From positions 372,001 through 436,000 of the forward strand of contig JAXLYE010000003.1 of assembly GCA_046351595.1 (NCBI GenBank): a stretch of 64,000 nt of DNA, read 5' to 3'. This stretch comes from JAXLYE01 sp046351595. Lineage in GTDB: Bacteria; Myxococcota_A; Polyangia; Palsa-1104; JAEUJZ01. Below the pieces are notes generated by a model, which saw nothing but the letters and a program-made list of their open reading frames with translations, was not told the origin of the DNA and did not search any database. Positions 48,801 to 56,634 of this stretch are shown here, one piece after another (position 1 is the stretch's first letter; the number at the start of each line of letters is the position of its first letter). The position numbers and the translations under genes are program-made.

Positions 48801-50711
48801 CCGCTCGCTCGCATCGGTGATCAGGCTGCGGCCCTGGTTCAGGTGGTTGGTGATCTCAAAGACGTGCTCGTCCTGCTCGGCGGAGGTCAGCCGCTGGAGC
48901 AGCAGCAGCCCGATGCGCAGGTGCACGGCCGCGCGCTCGCCGGGCGCGATCAGGGAGTAGGCCGCCTCGTGCACCCGATCGTGCAGGAAGCGGTAGCTGC
49001 TGCGCGCCTCGCCGTGCGGATCCGCCTGGATCAGCGCGGCGTAGCGCTCGTCGGCCAGCGGCAGCAGCAGGCCCTCGCGCAGCGCCTCGCGCAGCACCAG
49101 CACCAGCTCGTCCGCGGGCTTCTCGCAGATCACCGAGAGCGTGTGCAGATCGAACTCGTGGCCGATGCAGGCGGCCAGGCGCAGCGCGTCCTGCGTCGGC
49201 TCCGGCAGGCGCATGAGGCGCTCGGACACGAAGGAGATGACGTTGTCGGTGACCTGGCGCCGCGCGATCTCGGCGAGGTCCCACTGCCAGCGCTCGCGCT
49301 CGGGCGAGAAGGCGAGCAGCCCGTCACGGTACAGCGCCGACAGGAACTGCCCGGCGAAGAACGGGTTGCCCTGGGTCTTGTCGAAGACACAGCGCGACAG
49401 CGGCTCGACCTCCTCGACCGGCAGCCGCAGCGTGTCCGCGAGCAGCGCCTGCAGGTGCTCGGCGTGCAGCGGCGCCACGCGGATCTCCTGCAGCGACGCG
49501 CCCTCGCGCCGCAGCGCATCGAGCGTGATGCGCAGCGGGTGCGCCTGATCGACCTCGTTGTCGCGGTAGGCGCCGATGACCAGCAGGCCGCGCGGCGCGT
49601 CCTGCCCGAACAGCACGTGCAACAGGCGCAGCGACGCCGGATCCGCCCACTGCAGATCGTCCAGAAGCAGCACCAGCGGCTGGCCGCCGTGGCAGAAGGC
49701 GCGCACCAGCGCGTCGAGCGCGGAGTCGAAGCGGTTCTGCGACTCGGCCGGGCCGAGCGGCTGCTGCGGCGGCAGCGGCCCGAGCAGCGAGCCGAGCTCC
49801 GGTACCAGGGTCGCGAGCGCGGCGGCACCGCTGCCGAGCGCGCCATGCAGCACCTCGCGCCAGCGCTGGACCGTCGCCGGCGCCTGAGCGAGGACCTGCT
49901 GCAGCAGCTCGCGCAGCGCGTGCGCGAGCGAGCTATAGGGCGTGCTGCGGTTCAGCTGATCGAACTTGCCCGCGGCGAAGAAGCCGCCGCCCTGCATCAG
50001 CGCCTTCTGCACCTCCGCGACCAGCGCGGTCTTGCCGACACCGGAGTAGCCCGCGACCAGCACCAGCCCCGCGGCGCCGCTGCGCACGCGCGCGAAGGCG
50101 GCGAGCAGCTCGGCGCGCTCGCGGTCGCGGCCGTACAGCTTGCGCGACAGCCGCAGCTCGTACGGGAAGTCGCGGATGCCCAGGCGCAGTCCGGCGGGGA
50201 TGCGGCCGGTCTCGTCGAGCAGGCGCGCACACTCCAGCAGATCCGCGCGCAGGCCGGAGGCGCTCTGGTAGCGCTCCTCCGGCGCCTTCGAGAGGAGCTT
50301 CATGACGATCGCGGACAGCGCCTCCGGGAGCTCGGGCGCGCGCGCGTGCGGCGGCAGCGGCCGGCGCGCCACGTGGCAGTACAGGAGCTCCATCGGATCG
50401 ACGGACGAGAAGGGCAGCGCGCCGGTGAACAGCTCATAGAGCACGACGCCCAGCGAGTACAGATCGCTGCGCCGATCGACCTGCAGGCTGACGCGCCCGG
50501 TCTGCTCGGGCGACAGGTACGCGAGCGTCCCCTCGAGCCCTCCCGGAGTCTCCAGGCCCGACGGTGCGCTCGACCCGGCGGCGACGTGCTCGATCCGCGT
50601 CGCGATGCCGAAGTCGATGAGGCACACCGTGCCCTGTGCGGCATCGTAGAAGATGTGGTGCGGCTTGAGATCCTTGTGCACGACCCCGCGGTCCCCAATC
50701 CCCGTCGGCAT
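45807..50711 (-). CDS. 3' fragment of a multidomain Ser/Thr kinase: C-lobe, AAA ATPase, GAF, STAS
   Basis: The frame begins in the kinase catalytic loop (RGVVHKDLKPHHIFYD); DFG, GTLAYLSPEQTGR and a C-lobe follow, but there is no N-lobe. Near residue 222 starts an AAA/STAND-like ATPase (GYSGVGKT; LLLDDLQWAD near 345). A long TPR-like helical region (about 600-1200) leads to a GAF domain (about 1260-1420), a coiled coil and a C-terminal STAS domain (about 1515-1630), where ILDITGLRHVDTSVA is the usual phospho-acceptor region. The family normally has about 125 residues more at the N-terminus, which exist at 35169-35551 on the other strand. ATG 50711 precedes the repeat by chance, so any product would lack kinase activity. 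Confidence 0.88.
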   Translation of the reverse strand: MPTGIGDRGVVHKDLKPHHIFYDAAQGTVCLIDFGIATRIEHVAAGSSAPSGLETPGGLEGTLAYLSPEQTGRVSLQVDRRSDLYSLGVVLYELFTGALPFSSVDPMELLYCHVARRPLPPHARAPELPEALSAIVMKLLSKAPEERYQSASGLRADLLECARLLDETGRIPAGLRLGIRDFPYELRLSRKLYGRDRERAELLAAFARVRSGAAGLVLVAGYSGVGKTALVAEVQKALMQGGGFFAAGKFDQLNRSTPYSSLAHALRELLQQVLAQAPATVQRWREVLHGALGSGAAALATLVPELGSLLGPLPPQQPLGPAESQNRFDSALDALVRAFCHGGQPLVLLLDDLQWADPASLRLLHVLFGQDAPRGLLVIGAYRDNEVDQAHPLRITLDALRREGASLQEIRVAPLHAEHLQALLADTLRLPVEEVEPLSRCVFDKTQGNPFFAGQFLSALYRDGLLAFSPERERWQWDLAEIARRQVTDNVISFVSERLMRLPEPTQDALRLAACIGHEFDLHTLSVICEKPADELVLVLREALREGLLLPLADERYAALIQADPHGEARSSYRFLHDRVHEAAYSLIAPGERAAVHLRIGLLLLQRLTSAEQDEHVFEITNHLNQGRSLITDASERRELAQLNRRAGERARSGAAFSTAADYYRIGLELVDTLPAPDPATSADAAGPHDSADVELRLALLLGAAESESLCGRFEPAEACFARVDALAPTDVVRAHATCLRLKLYQVAGRYREGVALAEGLLGALGVTMPRTPEEAQAAVGAEVAAIAGNLGGRQIEELLDAPMVQDPRVRAAIDLLVNAAPCAYIGQPEAFPFIALKMLNLSLAHGNIPASCFAYSVYGFMLVAVFGDVPAGLRFSEMSIRLNERLGDISLRGTLLHLHGDHINFWARHIRTDLPILERAFIACQQAGDYVYANYLAFETVWQLFEIGEPLEDVLLASDRFAGFSRKTRNEAVYQTIRLEQQFFRSLIGKTAQPLALGESGFDEAESTRLIAQASFGCGTAFGHIINQMLGYFRGDLVAARAAASAVEPILGAVMAMPIEATFHFFRALTLAASLASAASDSSERAAWQATLDEDLARLERWATACPDTFKGKYLLARAEAARAGGDLLGALADFDAAIEACEQSGFLHFAALAYERAARCMRAIGRNRPAALYMTMATRLLRRWGAVVLAERLEVELEALRPLLSHLGHERSALGLLLPVRGSDTVTSHEITNRLLDVATVLKAAQAIASEIEMSRLLEQVLGIVLTNSGGQRAVLLLMPAGDEASDGPSGGPSPGTSRGPGHGPDAARLTIVGIAASEPDAVRTRMALPLAESGHEVAASVVGLVAHTRETLFVSNPHEDPRFAADPYIAEKRPRSLLCVPLLHQNKLTGVLYLENGVVQDAFSRERTELLRLLCAQVAIALENARLYERVRSTSAELHETNAKLEAEVAARTTDLNEANQRLMRRSDELDHMNRRLQQELAERQRSEQERAALQDRIITSQKARLAEMATPLIPISSEIMVMPLIGTVDPERAQQVLDTALSGVSTSRARFVILDITGLRHVDTSVAGTLLNTARALQLLGARAVLTGIRAEVAQTLVGLGVDLGGIVTLSQLQGGIDYAQRQLRSGAGR
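50671..50691 (-). repeat. right copy of 21-bp inverted repeat at the kinase breakpoint
   Basis: This is the reverse complement of 35531-35551. Outside it, to the right, lies unrelated sequence (GTCCCCAATC...). A small hairpin (CCCCGT/ACGGGG, 50700-50719) follows immediately. Confidence 0.85.
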
Positions 50712-50888
50712 AAACGGGGCAGGGTTTTCCCCGGAGATGGTTCCTCGACGGACTCTGTGAGGAATCGCTCATTGCCCTGTGGCCAGTCCGCCGCGTTGCG
50801 GCCGCGCTCATGGGTCACAGCATCAAGGCCGCTCCGCTCCGGTGCTCGCCGCACCTCGCGGCCGGGCCTGTTCGCTACGTTTTTGAGA

Positions 50889-52049
50889 TCAGTTCGAGCC
50901 TGCCGGCTTGCTGGCCGGCGTCAGCGGCGCAACCGCCGATGGCTCTCCGCAGCAGTTTTGGATGATCTGCGCACCGGCTGGAACTTTCTGATAGGTAGAC
51001 TGCTTTTCCTTGCAGTTCTGGATGACCTGCAGATCCGCCTTTTTGTTTGCAGCAGCACCTTGGACACTAGATGGATTTCGGCAGAATTTTATGTCGGTCA
51101 GCTTCTTGACGAGCTGTTCTTGGATATTGCTCATTAGGTCATTCAGGTGAGCTATCTTTTCGGTATTCTGAGCCTTTATATCGATGCACTGCTTCAGCTG
51201 GCTACTTATGTCGGTCTGCTCGCTACGTAGAATGCTCAAGCTCGTCTTGAGATCTTTATTTTCCGTTACAAAATAGACGCTCACAGCAATCGCCCCCATC
51301 AAGGCCAGGGCCATGGTGATCACGGCAATTCCGCCGTATACCTCGCCGCGGACGCCCCAGAGGTTGAACTTCAACATCGAGAGGCTGCGGACCACATCGG
51401 CCAGCTTGACGCCCGCGACCGCCTCGTAAATGTCCTCCAGCTTGGCCGCCAGGGTGGGCGGCTGACCTTTGAGCGGCTGGATGGTGCCCAGGGTCTGCTG
51501 GATGCCGCCGAGGTTCCCAGCCAGACCGGCGAGCCTCTGCCCTTCAACGGAATCGACCGTCTGCTTGAGCGTCCCGAGGCTCGACGTCAGCTCGGTCAGC
51601 TGCCGAGAGGCCTGCGAGCGCAGCTCCGTGACCTCGCGCGCGGTGGCATCCAGCCGCTGGGACAGACCTTCTCCGACCGCGGTCTGGACCGCTGCCAGCG
51701 CGTCGACGATCGTGGTGAGCTGCGAGCTGGCTTCGCTGCTCAGCCCAGCAACCGCTCGCGTGAGATCGTCCAGAGTATGCGCCAGATGTTCGCCGACCGA
51801 CCGCCGGACATCGGCGAGCTGGGTGCCTATGTCCGCGAGCCGCGAGCCGCTGTCCTGCCCGAGCGCCGCGACCGCCTGGTTCAAGGCCTCCATGCGAGAG
51901 GTCAGCCGCTCCTGGACCGAGGCCCGCAGCGCCTCCACAGCCAGACGGAGCTCCTTCATGTGAGCCGCCTGCTCGCTGCTCTGAACCTCTGCCAGCGATC
52001 TGGAGACTTCTTCTGACAGCGCCGCCAGCCGCTGCCCCATGTCACTCAC
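50889..52049 (-). CDS. membrane-anchored coiled-coil protein (downstream part of an apparently frameshifted gene)
   Basis: Residues 1-190 are a long amphipathic coiled coil with ~15-residue heptad blocks (SQLTTIVDALAAVQTAVGEG and similar). One TM helix lies near residues 238-262 (GGIAVITMALALMGAIAVS), followed by a second short coiled coil and a Cys-containing tail (about six Cys). This resembles methyl-accepting or apolipoprotein-like scaffolds, but no signalling domain is present. The same reading frame continues upstream of the ATG without a stop (ESIYESVGSALALDVSDMG), and a one-base shift would fuse it to the small upstream frame. Confidence 0.65.
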   Translation of the reverse strand: MSDMGQRLAALSEEVSRSLAEVQSSEQAAHMKELRLAVEALRASVQERLTSRMEALNQAVAALGQDSGSRLADIGTQLADVRRSVGEHLAHTLDDLTRAVAGLSSEASSQLTTIVDALAAVQTAVGEGLSQRLDATAREVTELRSQASRQLTELTSSLGTLKQTVDSVEGQRLAGLAGNLGGIQQTLGTIQPLKGQPPTLAAKLEDIYEAVAGVKLADVVRSLSMLKFNLWGVRGEVYGGIAVITMALALMGAIAVSVYFVTENKDLKTSLSILRSEQTDISSQLKQCIDIKAQNTEKIAHLNDLMSNIQEQLVKKLTDIKFCRNPSSVQGAAANKKADLQVIQNCKEKQSTYQKVPAGAQIIQNCCGEPSAVAPLTPASKPAGSN

Positions 52050-52330
52050 ATCGAGGGCCAGAGCGCTCCCGACCGATTCGTAGATCGACTCGACGAGCTC
52101 GCGCAGGGAGGAGGCAGCGCGAGCTCTGTGTCTCCGCCATCGGCCTGCGAGCTCGCATCCGCAGGCTCTGCCCCGCCCGCGGACGGTGTATTGACCTGCT
52201 CAGAGATGCTCTGCACGGACGCGTAGAGCGCGTCCAGCTTATCGGCCAGCGTACCCACCTGCCTGGCCATCTCCTCAATGCGCTCCTGCGCCGACGCCGT
52301 CGCCTCGTTCTCGCTCTGATTGCTCGCCAT
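52046..52330 (-). CDS. N-terminal part of the coiled-coil protein, frame lost near 52120
   Basis: The first ~65 residues are a coiled coil (RIEEMARQVGTLADKLDALY). After TELAL the composition turns Pro/Ser-rich (PPPCASSSSRSTNRS), typical of a wrong frame, and it ends overlapping the next start by four bases. The +1 reading there (SSLRELVESIYESVGSALAL) continues the coiled coil directly into the downstream gene, so a one-base deletion or sequencing error is likely. Confidence 0.5.
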   Translation of the reverse strand: MASNQSENEATASAQERIEEMARQVGTLADKLDALYASVQSISEQVNTPSAGGAEPADASSQADGGDTELALPPPCASSSSRSTNRSGALWPSM

Positions 52331-52532
52331 GGGGGTCCTCGCTGCTGTCGCCGCATGTTCCGGGCGGTGCAGAGGACCAAGAGCAACCCATGTGCCGCAG
52401 ATGAGCCGCTCGTTTGTTATGCGCTAACCAGGCGGAGGCGCACGGGAATCAGCGCTGCTGCGCGCTTTTCATACGGAGGAGCAGAGCGAGGCGCGCCCTG
52501 CGCACGCCTATGGGCGCGCCCACTTTCAAGCC
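52331..52532. other. short intergenic interval between CHAT and coiled-coil genes
   Basis: No gene is seen; short frames here have no supporting motif. It may hold the promoter of the coiled-coil gene. Confidence 0.35.
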
Positions 52533-53783
52533 CTACGGTCTTGGCGCCTGGGCCGGGAGCGCCAACGGAGCATCACGCCCGATGGCCACGAACGGCGCCC
52601 AGTAGTACGGGTGGGGGCGCTCCGTCTTCACTCCCTTCATCGCCTCCGACAGCGCGCTAACCCGGCCGCGCGGCGTGCGTTTGTCGAGCAGCAGCCGGTA
52701 GTACCGCTCCATGAGGCTCTGGGTCCCCGGATCAGAGACCGGCCAAAGGCTCATGACGACCGTCTCAGCCCCGGCCACGAAGAAGGCCCGCCGCATGCCG
52801 TACACTCCCTGCCCCGCTTTGACGGAGCCCCGTCCGGTGTCGCAGGCGCTGAGCACGGCGAGCTGCGTGCCGAACAGGTTGAGTGAGCGCGCCTCTTCCG
52901 CGGTCAGCAGCCCATCCACCGATACGTCAGGAGCCTCGGCGGCGTGGGCAGCGCCGGCTAACACCACAGCCGCGCGCGATAGTGAGTGATCTTTGGAGCG
53001 TCCCAGAATCTGGTCCATCGCCGCTGGCTGCGGGCGCCCCAGCTTGAGCAGCGAAGACCGTCCCTCGCCGACGCCCGGATCGCCCAGGAATAGGCCATGC
53101 GTCGCGATGTGCAGCAGGGCCGGGGCGCGCACCTGCCGCACAGAGGCTTCCGTTGCCTCGGCCCCTAGCAGCGGCCGGCTGCCGAGCAGCGAGCCGAGCA
53201 GGGTCCCCTCGCTGCGGGCGCCGGCCAGCGGGGTCAGACCCCCAAGCCCTTCATACAGGCTCCGGGTCTTGGAATCCATGGTCCGTGCTCGCTCAGGCGT
53301 AGCCGCTGCGACCGCCGCCAGGCCATAGTCGGGGTCAGCGAGGACAAACGGAGGCTCCGCTGCTTGCCCCAGCGAGCCGCGCAGGAGGTCACGGCCCGAG
53401 CTCAGGTACATGATCTGATAAGGCGCATCCAGCAAATAGCGCTTTCCGTCGTGCAGCGCAGCGAAAGGAATCAGGTTGAGGCTGGCGTCGGGAGACAGGT
53501 AGAGCTTCCTGGCAGCGCCCAGCCTGGGAACCAGCGGTGCAAACACCTTTTGATACAGAGCATGCGCAGCTGCAACCGGGTCCTTGTTGAGGTTGCGTAC
53601 GGCCAGCAGAAATGCGCTCTCGGCCTGATCGATCAATTCGGCGGGGCCCAGGTCGATAGACTCGACACGCTGGTCAGGAAACAGCAGCAGCGCCACAACG
53701 ACGCAGCCGCTCATGAACGCGGACAGGACCAAGAGGACGGCGATGAGGCTTGCTCGACGGTGCACGGTCTCGCCAGTTTGCAT
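52533..53783 (-). CDS. membrane-anchored CHAT-domain (caspase-like) protease
   Basis: ATG 53783 has GGAGG eight bases upstream; the longer frame to 53921 would translate an operator palindrome. A TM or lipoprotein-like segment (residues about 10-35, ending FMSGC) is followed by a short linker and a CHAT domain. LNLIPFAALHDG, LLHIATHGLFLGD (catalytic His) and LAVLSACDTGRG (catalytic Cys) are all present, and it closes with YYWAPFVAIG. CHAT proteases often carry N-terminal TPRs that sense a partner; here these are missing. Its position next to a coiled-coil membrane protein hints at a membrane-localised protease pair. Confidence 0.88.
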   Translation of the reverse strand: MQTGETVHRRASLIAVLLVLSAFMSGCVVVALLLFPDQRVESIDLGPAELIDQAESAFLLAVRNLNKDPVAAAHALYQKVFAPLVPRLGAARKLYLSPDASLNLIPFAALHDGKRYLLDAPYQIMYLSSGRDLLRGSLGQAAEPPFVLADPDYGLAAVAAATPERARTMDSKTRSLYEGLGGLTPLAGARSEGTLLGSLLGSRPLLGAEATEASVRQVRAPALLHIATHGLFLGDPGVGEGRSSLLKLGRPQPAAMDQILGRSKDHSLSRAAVVLAGAAHAAEAPDVSVDGLLTAEEARSLNLFGTQLAVLSACDTGRGSVKAGQGVYGMRRAFFVAGAETVVMSLWPVSDPGTQSLMERYYRLLLDKRTPRGRVSALSEAMKGVKTERPHPYYWAPFVAIGRDAPLALPAQAPRP

Positions 53784-53862
53784 TGCTGCAGCCTCCGCAA
53801 GACGCAGACCATCCCCGGCAGCAGGCGCCCCGCTCGGTAGGCGAGCCGCAACGGAGCTGCGG

Positions 53863-53900
53863 TGTACCATCCGGAGCGTCTCCGTGTACCGATCGGTACA
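53863..53900. promoter_or_regulatory. palindromic operator upstream of the CHAT gene
   Basis: TGTACCGATCGGTACA (53885-53900) is a perfect 16-bp palindrome. A half-site TGTACC lies at 53863, 22 bases away. It sits in the 255-base divergent gap between the CHAT gene and the lipoprotein gene at 54039. A near-identical palindrome occurs at 56599. Confidence 0.6.
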
Positions 53901-54038
53901 TCGCCTCGTGCGCTCGATCACGGTCCGTAGTCAGTACGCGGGGTTAGCCGCGGCTGCGCCTTGGACAGCCGGTTGCATATCTTCTCTCCCTGCGCGTTTG
54001 GACAGCTCCCGTGCCGTTCGGGCCCACGGAGGGATGAG

Positions 54039-54620
54039 ATGACTGACTCTCTTCTGCGCTTCACGGTCGGCGCCTTGCTCGCATTTGCGACATCGCTCGG
54101 TGGCTGCGGTGCGGACGCGCTGTACCCGGGCGGCGATGGCAAGGTCGTGGTCCTGTCCGGGCGTGACACCGCCGTGTACGACGCGGTCAACGGCGACGCG
54201 TGCATCGTCACGCCGCAGAACCCCTGCCTCAAGCCGCAGTCGCAGTGCGGCGACGGCGAGCGCGCGGACGTGATCCTCGGATCGGACGGCAGGGTGCTGA
54301 CGGTCGTCTGCTACCCGGCTCGCGCCAAGATCGACGAGGTCACGGCGGTCGGCAGGAGCGGCCCGGTCAGCACCGACACCAAGGAGCTGATCTTGATCGA
54401 CGGCACGGCCGACGGCCCCGACATCGTGGGAGATATGACGGTCAACGGCAGCAACTCGATCGTCTATGGCGAGGGCCCTGCAGTGTCGGTGATCGCCGGC
54501 AACCTGGACGTAGTCTTCAACAGCGGTGTGGTCCGCGGGGTCAGCATCCTCGGAGACGTCGACATGGTCGGGAACAACACCGCGGCCTCTGCCAGGCCCG
54601 GCGCGCTGGTAGCTCTGTAG
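54039..54620 (+). CDS. lipoprotein, 193 aa
   Basis: ATG 54039 follows GGAGGG. The signal ends SLGGC, so a lipoprotein is predicted. The mature protein has an N-terminal Cys-containing part (six Cys) and a Gly/Val/Asn-rich C-terminal half (DMTVNGSNSIVYGEGPAVSV) that looks like a short beta-helix. No family is recognised. It is followed 24 bases later by the WxxGxW-repeat gene, so they may be co-transcribed. Confidence 0.65.
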   Translation: MTDSLLRFTVGALLAFATSLGGCGADALYPGGDGKVVVLSGRDTAVYDAVNGDACIVTPQNPCLKPQSQCGDGERADVILGSDGRVLTVVCYPARAKIDEVTAVGRSGPVSTDTKELILIDGTADGPDIVGDMTVNGSNSIVYGEGPAVSVIAGNLDVVFNSGVVRGVSILGDVDMVGNNTAASARPGALVAL

Positions 54621-54644
54621 TTTTGAAGTCGAAGGAGAAGCAAG

Positions 54645-55136
54645 ATGAAGATCGCTCTGGTAGCTGGGTTCCTGCTCTGTCTGGCCGTGGTCCCGCAGGC
54701 GGAGGCGCAGGTGGTCCGCGTCACCGTAGCGCCGCCTGCCGTGCGGGTCGAGCAGCGGCCCGTCGCTCCCTCCCAGCGCCACATCTGGGTGCCGGGGTAC
54801 TGGCAGTGGACTGGTCACCAGCACGTCTGGGTGGTCGGGCATTACGAGATGGCGCCGGCTCCCAACCAGACCTGGGTGCCGGCACGCTGGTCCCACGAAG
54901 GCGGTGGCTGGGTGTTTTACCAGGGGCACTGGAGCGCGGGGGCTCCGGTCGTGGTGGCTCCCCCTCCACCTCGCCCGGTTGTCGTGCGCCCTGTGCCCGT
55001 GGTCGTCGTCCAGCCGGCACCGCCGCCTCCGGTCGTCGTCCAGCCCGCACCGGGTCCGCACTGGAAGGGCAAGGGCAAGGAGTGGAAGGGCAAGGGCAAG
55101 GGCTGGGGCGGAAGAGGCAAGGGCCACTGGAAGTAA
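54645..55136 (+). CDS. secreted WxxGxW-repeat protein
   Basis: A signal peptide (cleavage near AEA-QVV, residue 22) is followed by three W-V-P-x-x-W / G-x-W units: HIWVPGYWQW, HVWVVGHYEM and QTWVPARW with WVFYQGHW. These are characteristic of the WxxGxW (YXWGXW) repeat family of exported proteins. The C-terminus is a Pro/Val tract and then a Lys/Gly/Trp-rich basic tail. GGAG lies eight bases before the ATG. It probably binds the cell envelope or matrix, which is inference. Confidence 0.85.
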   Translation: MKIALVAGFLLCLAVVPQAEAQVVRVTVAPPAVRVEQRPVAPSQRHIWVPGYWQWTGHQHVWVVGHYEMAPAPNQTWVPARWSHEGGGWVFYQGHWSAGAPVVVAPPPPRPVVVRPVPVVVVQPAPPPPVVVQPAPGPHWKGKGKEWKGKGKGWGGRGKGHWK

Positions 55137-55216
55137 TCTTGTCTCTTCCAACAGCAAGTACTCATTCTTGATGGCGAAGGCTTCAGCAACAAGGGAGCCA
55201 AAGAGAGGTACGCACC

Positions 55217-55540
55217 ATGAGGCGAGGGAGTGAGTCAGTGAGGGTACAGCAAGGAATGTCGATCGGGGGCGCCTGGACACGCCTGCAGCGTGCAATCGTG
55301 GCTCTGCTGGTGGGGTCGGCGCTGAGTGCTGCGGCTACAGGCTGCGGCGCGAGCCCGAGCTGCAAGGACGCCTGCGACCGCGTCTCTGCATGTGGACTCA
55401 AGTCATCGGGTCTGTCGTGTGACTCGAAGTGCGCTCCGCCCTATGACCAGTGTGCGGTGTGCATCAACGAGAGCGCATGCGCCGAGATCCAGAGCGGACG
55501 GTGCGCTACGGCCTGTCCGGGGACTTCGTTCACGAAGTAG
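55217..55540 (+). CDS. small Cys-rich lipoprotein, 107 aa
   Basis: The signal ends AAATGC, and the mature part has ten cysteines in about 65 residues (CKDACDRVSACGLKSSGLSC and on). ATG 55217 with GAGAGG eight bases before it is preferred, although ATG 55256 also yields a full signal. Function is unknown. It continues the run of exported proteins from 54039. Confidence 0.7.
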   Translation: MRRGSESVRVQQGMSIGGAWTRLQRAIVALLVGSALSAAATGCGASPSCKDACDRVSACGLKSSGLSCDSKCAPPYDQCAVCINESACAEIQSGRCATACPGTSFTK

Positions 55541-55687
55541 CCCATCCCGGACGGCCTTGGCCAAGATCCCGCTCGTGCGCACGCCGTCCGCTGGAAGCAC
55601 CTACGGCGGCGCCGGCATCAATGGGCCGGGTTCGTTCGGTGCGATCACGGGTGCGGCCAGAGATCGGCTGCTGCTCTGATAGCTTGC

Positions 55688-56527
55688 TCAGTGCACGAGG
55701 AACCACCGCTTGCCCGGGGCCACCTCGAGGTGGAAGTGGTTCTTGTGCGGCCGGTTGTAGTTCGGCGTGAGCACGGCGGTGAACAGCCGGCGCTCCACGA
55801 GCTTGCACAAGAGCGCTCGCAGCTCCTTGGCCTCGGCCGTCGCGGGCCTTGGACCCGCCCCCGGACCGCACGTCTTGGCTCCGATCGCACCGTGGAAGTG
55901 CCTGTCCACATCGAGGACACGGCCGTCCTTCTTGAGGAACCGGCCCGCGTCGAACGCGAGCGCTCCCAAGTGACGCGCCGCGGGCCTTGACCACGGCCAG
56001 GACGACGGCGGCAGCCGGTACATCGAGAAGTGGCGGACCTCGACGACGCCGTGCTCCGCCAGCGTCGCGACGCTGTCATCTAGCGCCAGCACGAGCCGGC
56101 AGTCGACGATCTCATGCGGGCTCTGGGCCCGCTCCGCATCCGTTCCCTCCCCGCGGAACCAGATGCCCTTGATCGGTCCTTCGAGACGGACCGGCGCCAG
56201 GACCCCGCGCGCGCTTACGCGCTTGAACGGAATGTCGCGCTTCTTCAGCTCGGCCTCGCACGCCGCGCGCGAGAGGTGCGCGTAGCGGTAGGCCGGGGTG
56301 TCCTCGATGTCGCTGGGGACCTCGAAGTGCGACTTCGGGTCCGGCCACACGCGCGCGCGGCCCCCGTGCGCCTTCTTGAGACGCTTGCTCGGCTGGGTCT
56401 TCTGCGCGGCCGACGCGATGCTGATCGCACAGAGCAGAGCCAGCGTGATGCCTGGTAAGCGTGACGTAACTTCAGATGATATCCGAGAGCCAGGGCAGAG
56501 TGAGGGATGAGCAGCTTGCGGCTGCAC
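55688..56527 (-). CDS. extensin-like (DUF882/M15-type) exported protein
   Basis: The signal-like segment (GITLALLCAISIASAA) follows a GTG start at 56527, the best candidate; a longer frame to 56662 runs through an operator. The C-terminal ~170 residues match the extensin-like family: VEVRHFSMYRLPPSSWPW, RHLGALAFDAGRF and TPNYNRPHKNHFHLEV. The His/Asp pattern is the M15-type zinc site, suggesting a peptidoglycan-active enzyme or a related inactive protein. A palindrome like that of the CHAT gene lies 70 bases upstream. Confidence 0.75.
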   Translation of the reverse strand: MQPQAAHPSLCPGSRISSEVTSRLPGITLALLCAISIASAAQKTQPSKRLKKAHGGRARVWPDPKSHFEVPSDIEDTPAYRYAHLSRAACEAELKKRDIPFKRVSARGVLAPVRLEGPIKGIWFRGEGTDAERAQSPHEIVDCRLVLALDDSVATLAEHGVVEVRHFSMYRLPPSSWPWSRPAARHLGALAFDAGRFLKKDGRVLDVDRHFHGAIGAKTCGPGAGPRPATAEAKELRALLCKLVERRLFTAVLTPNYNRPHKNHFHLEVAPGKRWFLVH

Positions 56528-56598
56528 CCTACGGCCTGACACACAAGAGGTCCGGTAGGGCTCCCTCCTGCTCCCGGAGCCGCACCCAAGCTCGGACG

Positions 56599-56634
56599 TG
56601 TACCGATCAGTACACCGGCCGTACCGTTCGGAAC
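56599..56634. promoter_or_regulatory. tandem palindromic operators upstream of the extensin-like gene
   Basis: TGTACCGATCAGTACA (56599-56614) differs in one base from the CHAT-gene palindrome. A second imperfect palindrome GTACCGTTCGGAAC (56621-56634) follows with a 21-base offset. The layout matches that at 53863-53900, implying one regulator for both genes. Confidence 0.6.

Noticed and set aside
45546..51137. A 1863-codon open frame on the + strand opposite the kinase fragment
   Set aside because: It is an antisense shadow of a high-GC gene: composition is Arg/Ala/Gln/Glu-rich without domains, whereas the minus strand shows kinase, ATPase, GAF and STAS motifs in order.
52533..53921. Longer CHAT reading frame starting at 53921
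   Set aside because: The first 46 residues would be translated from the operator palindrome. ATG 53783 has a proper Shine-Dalgarno and begins the membrane anchor.
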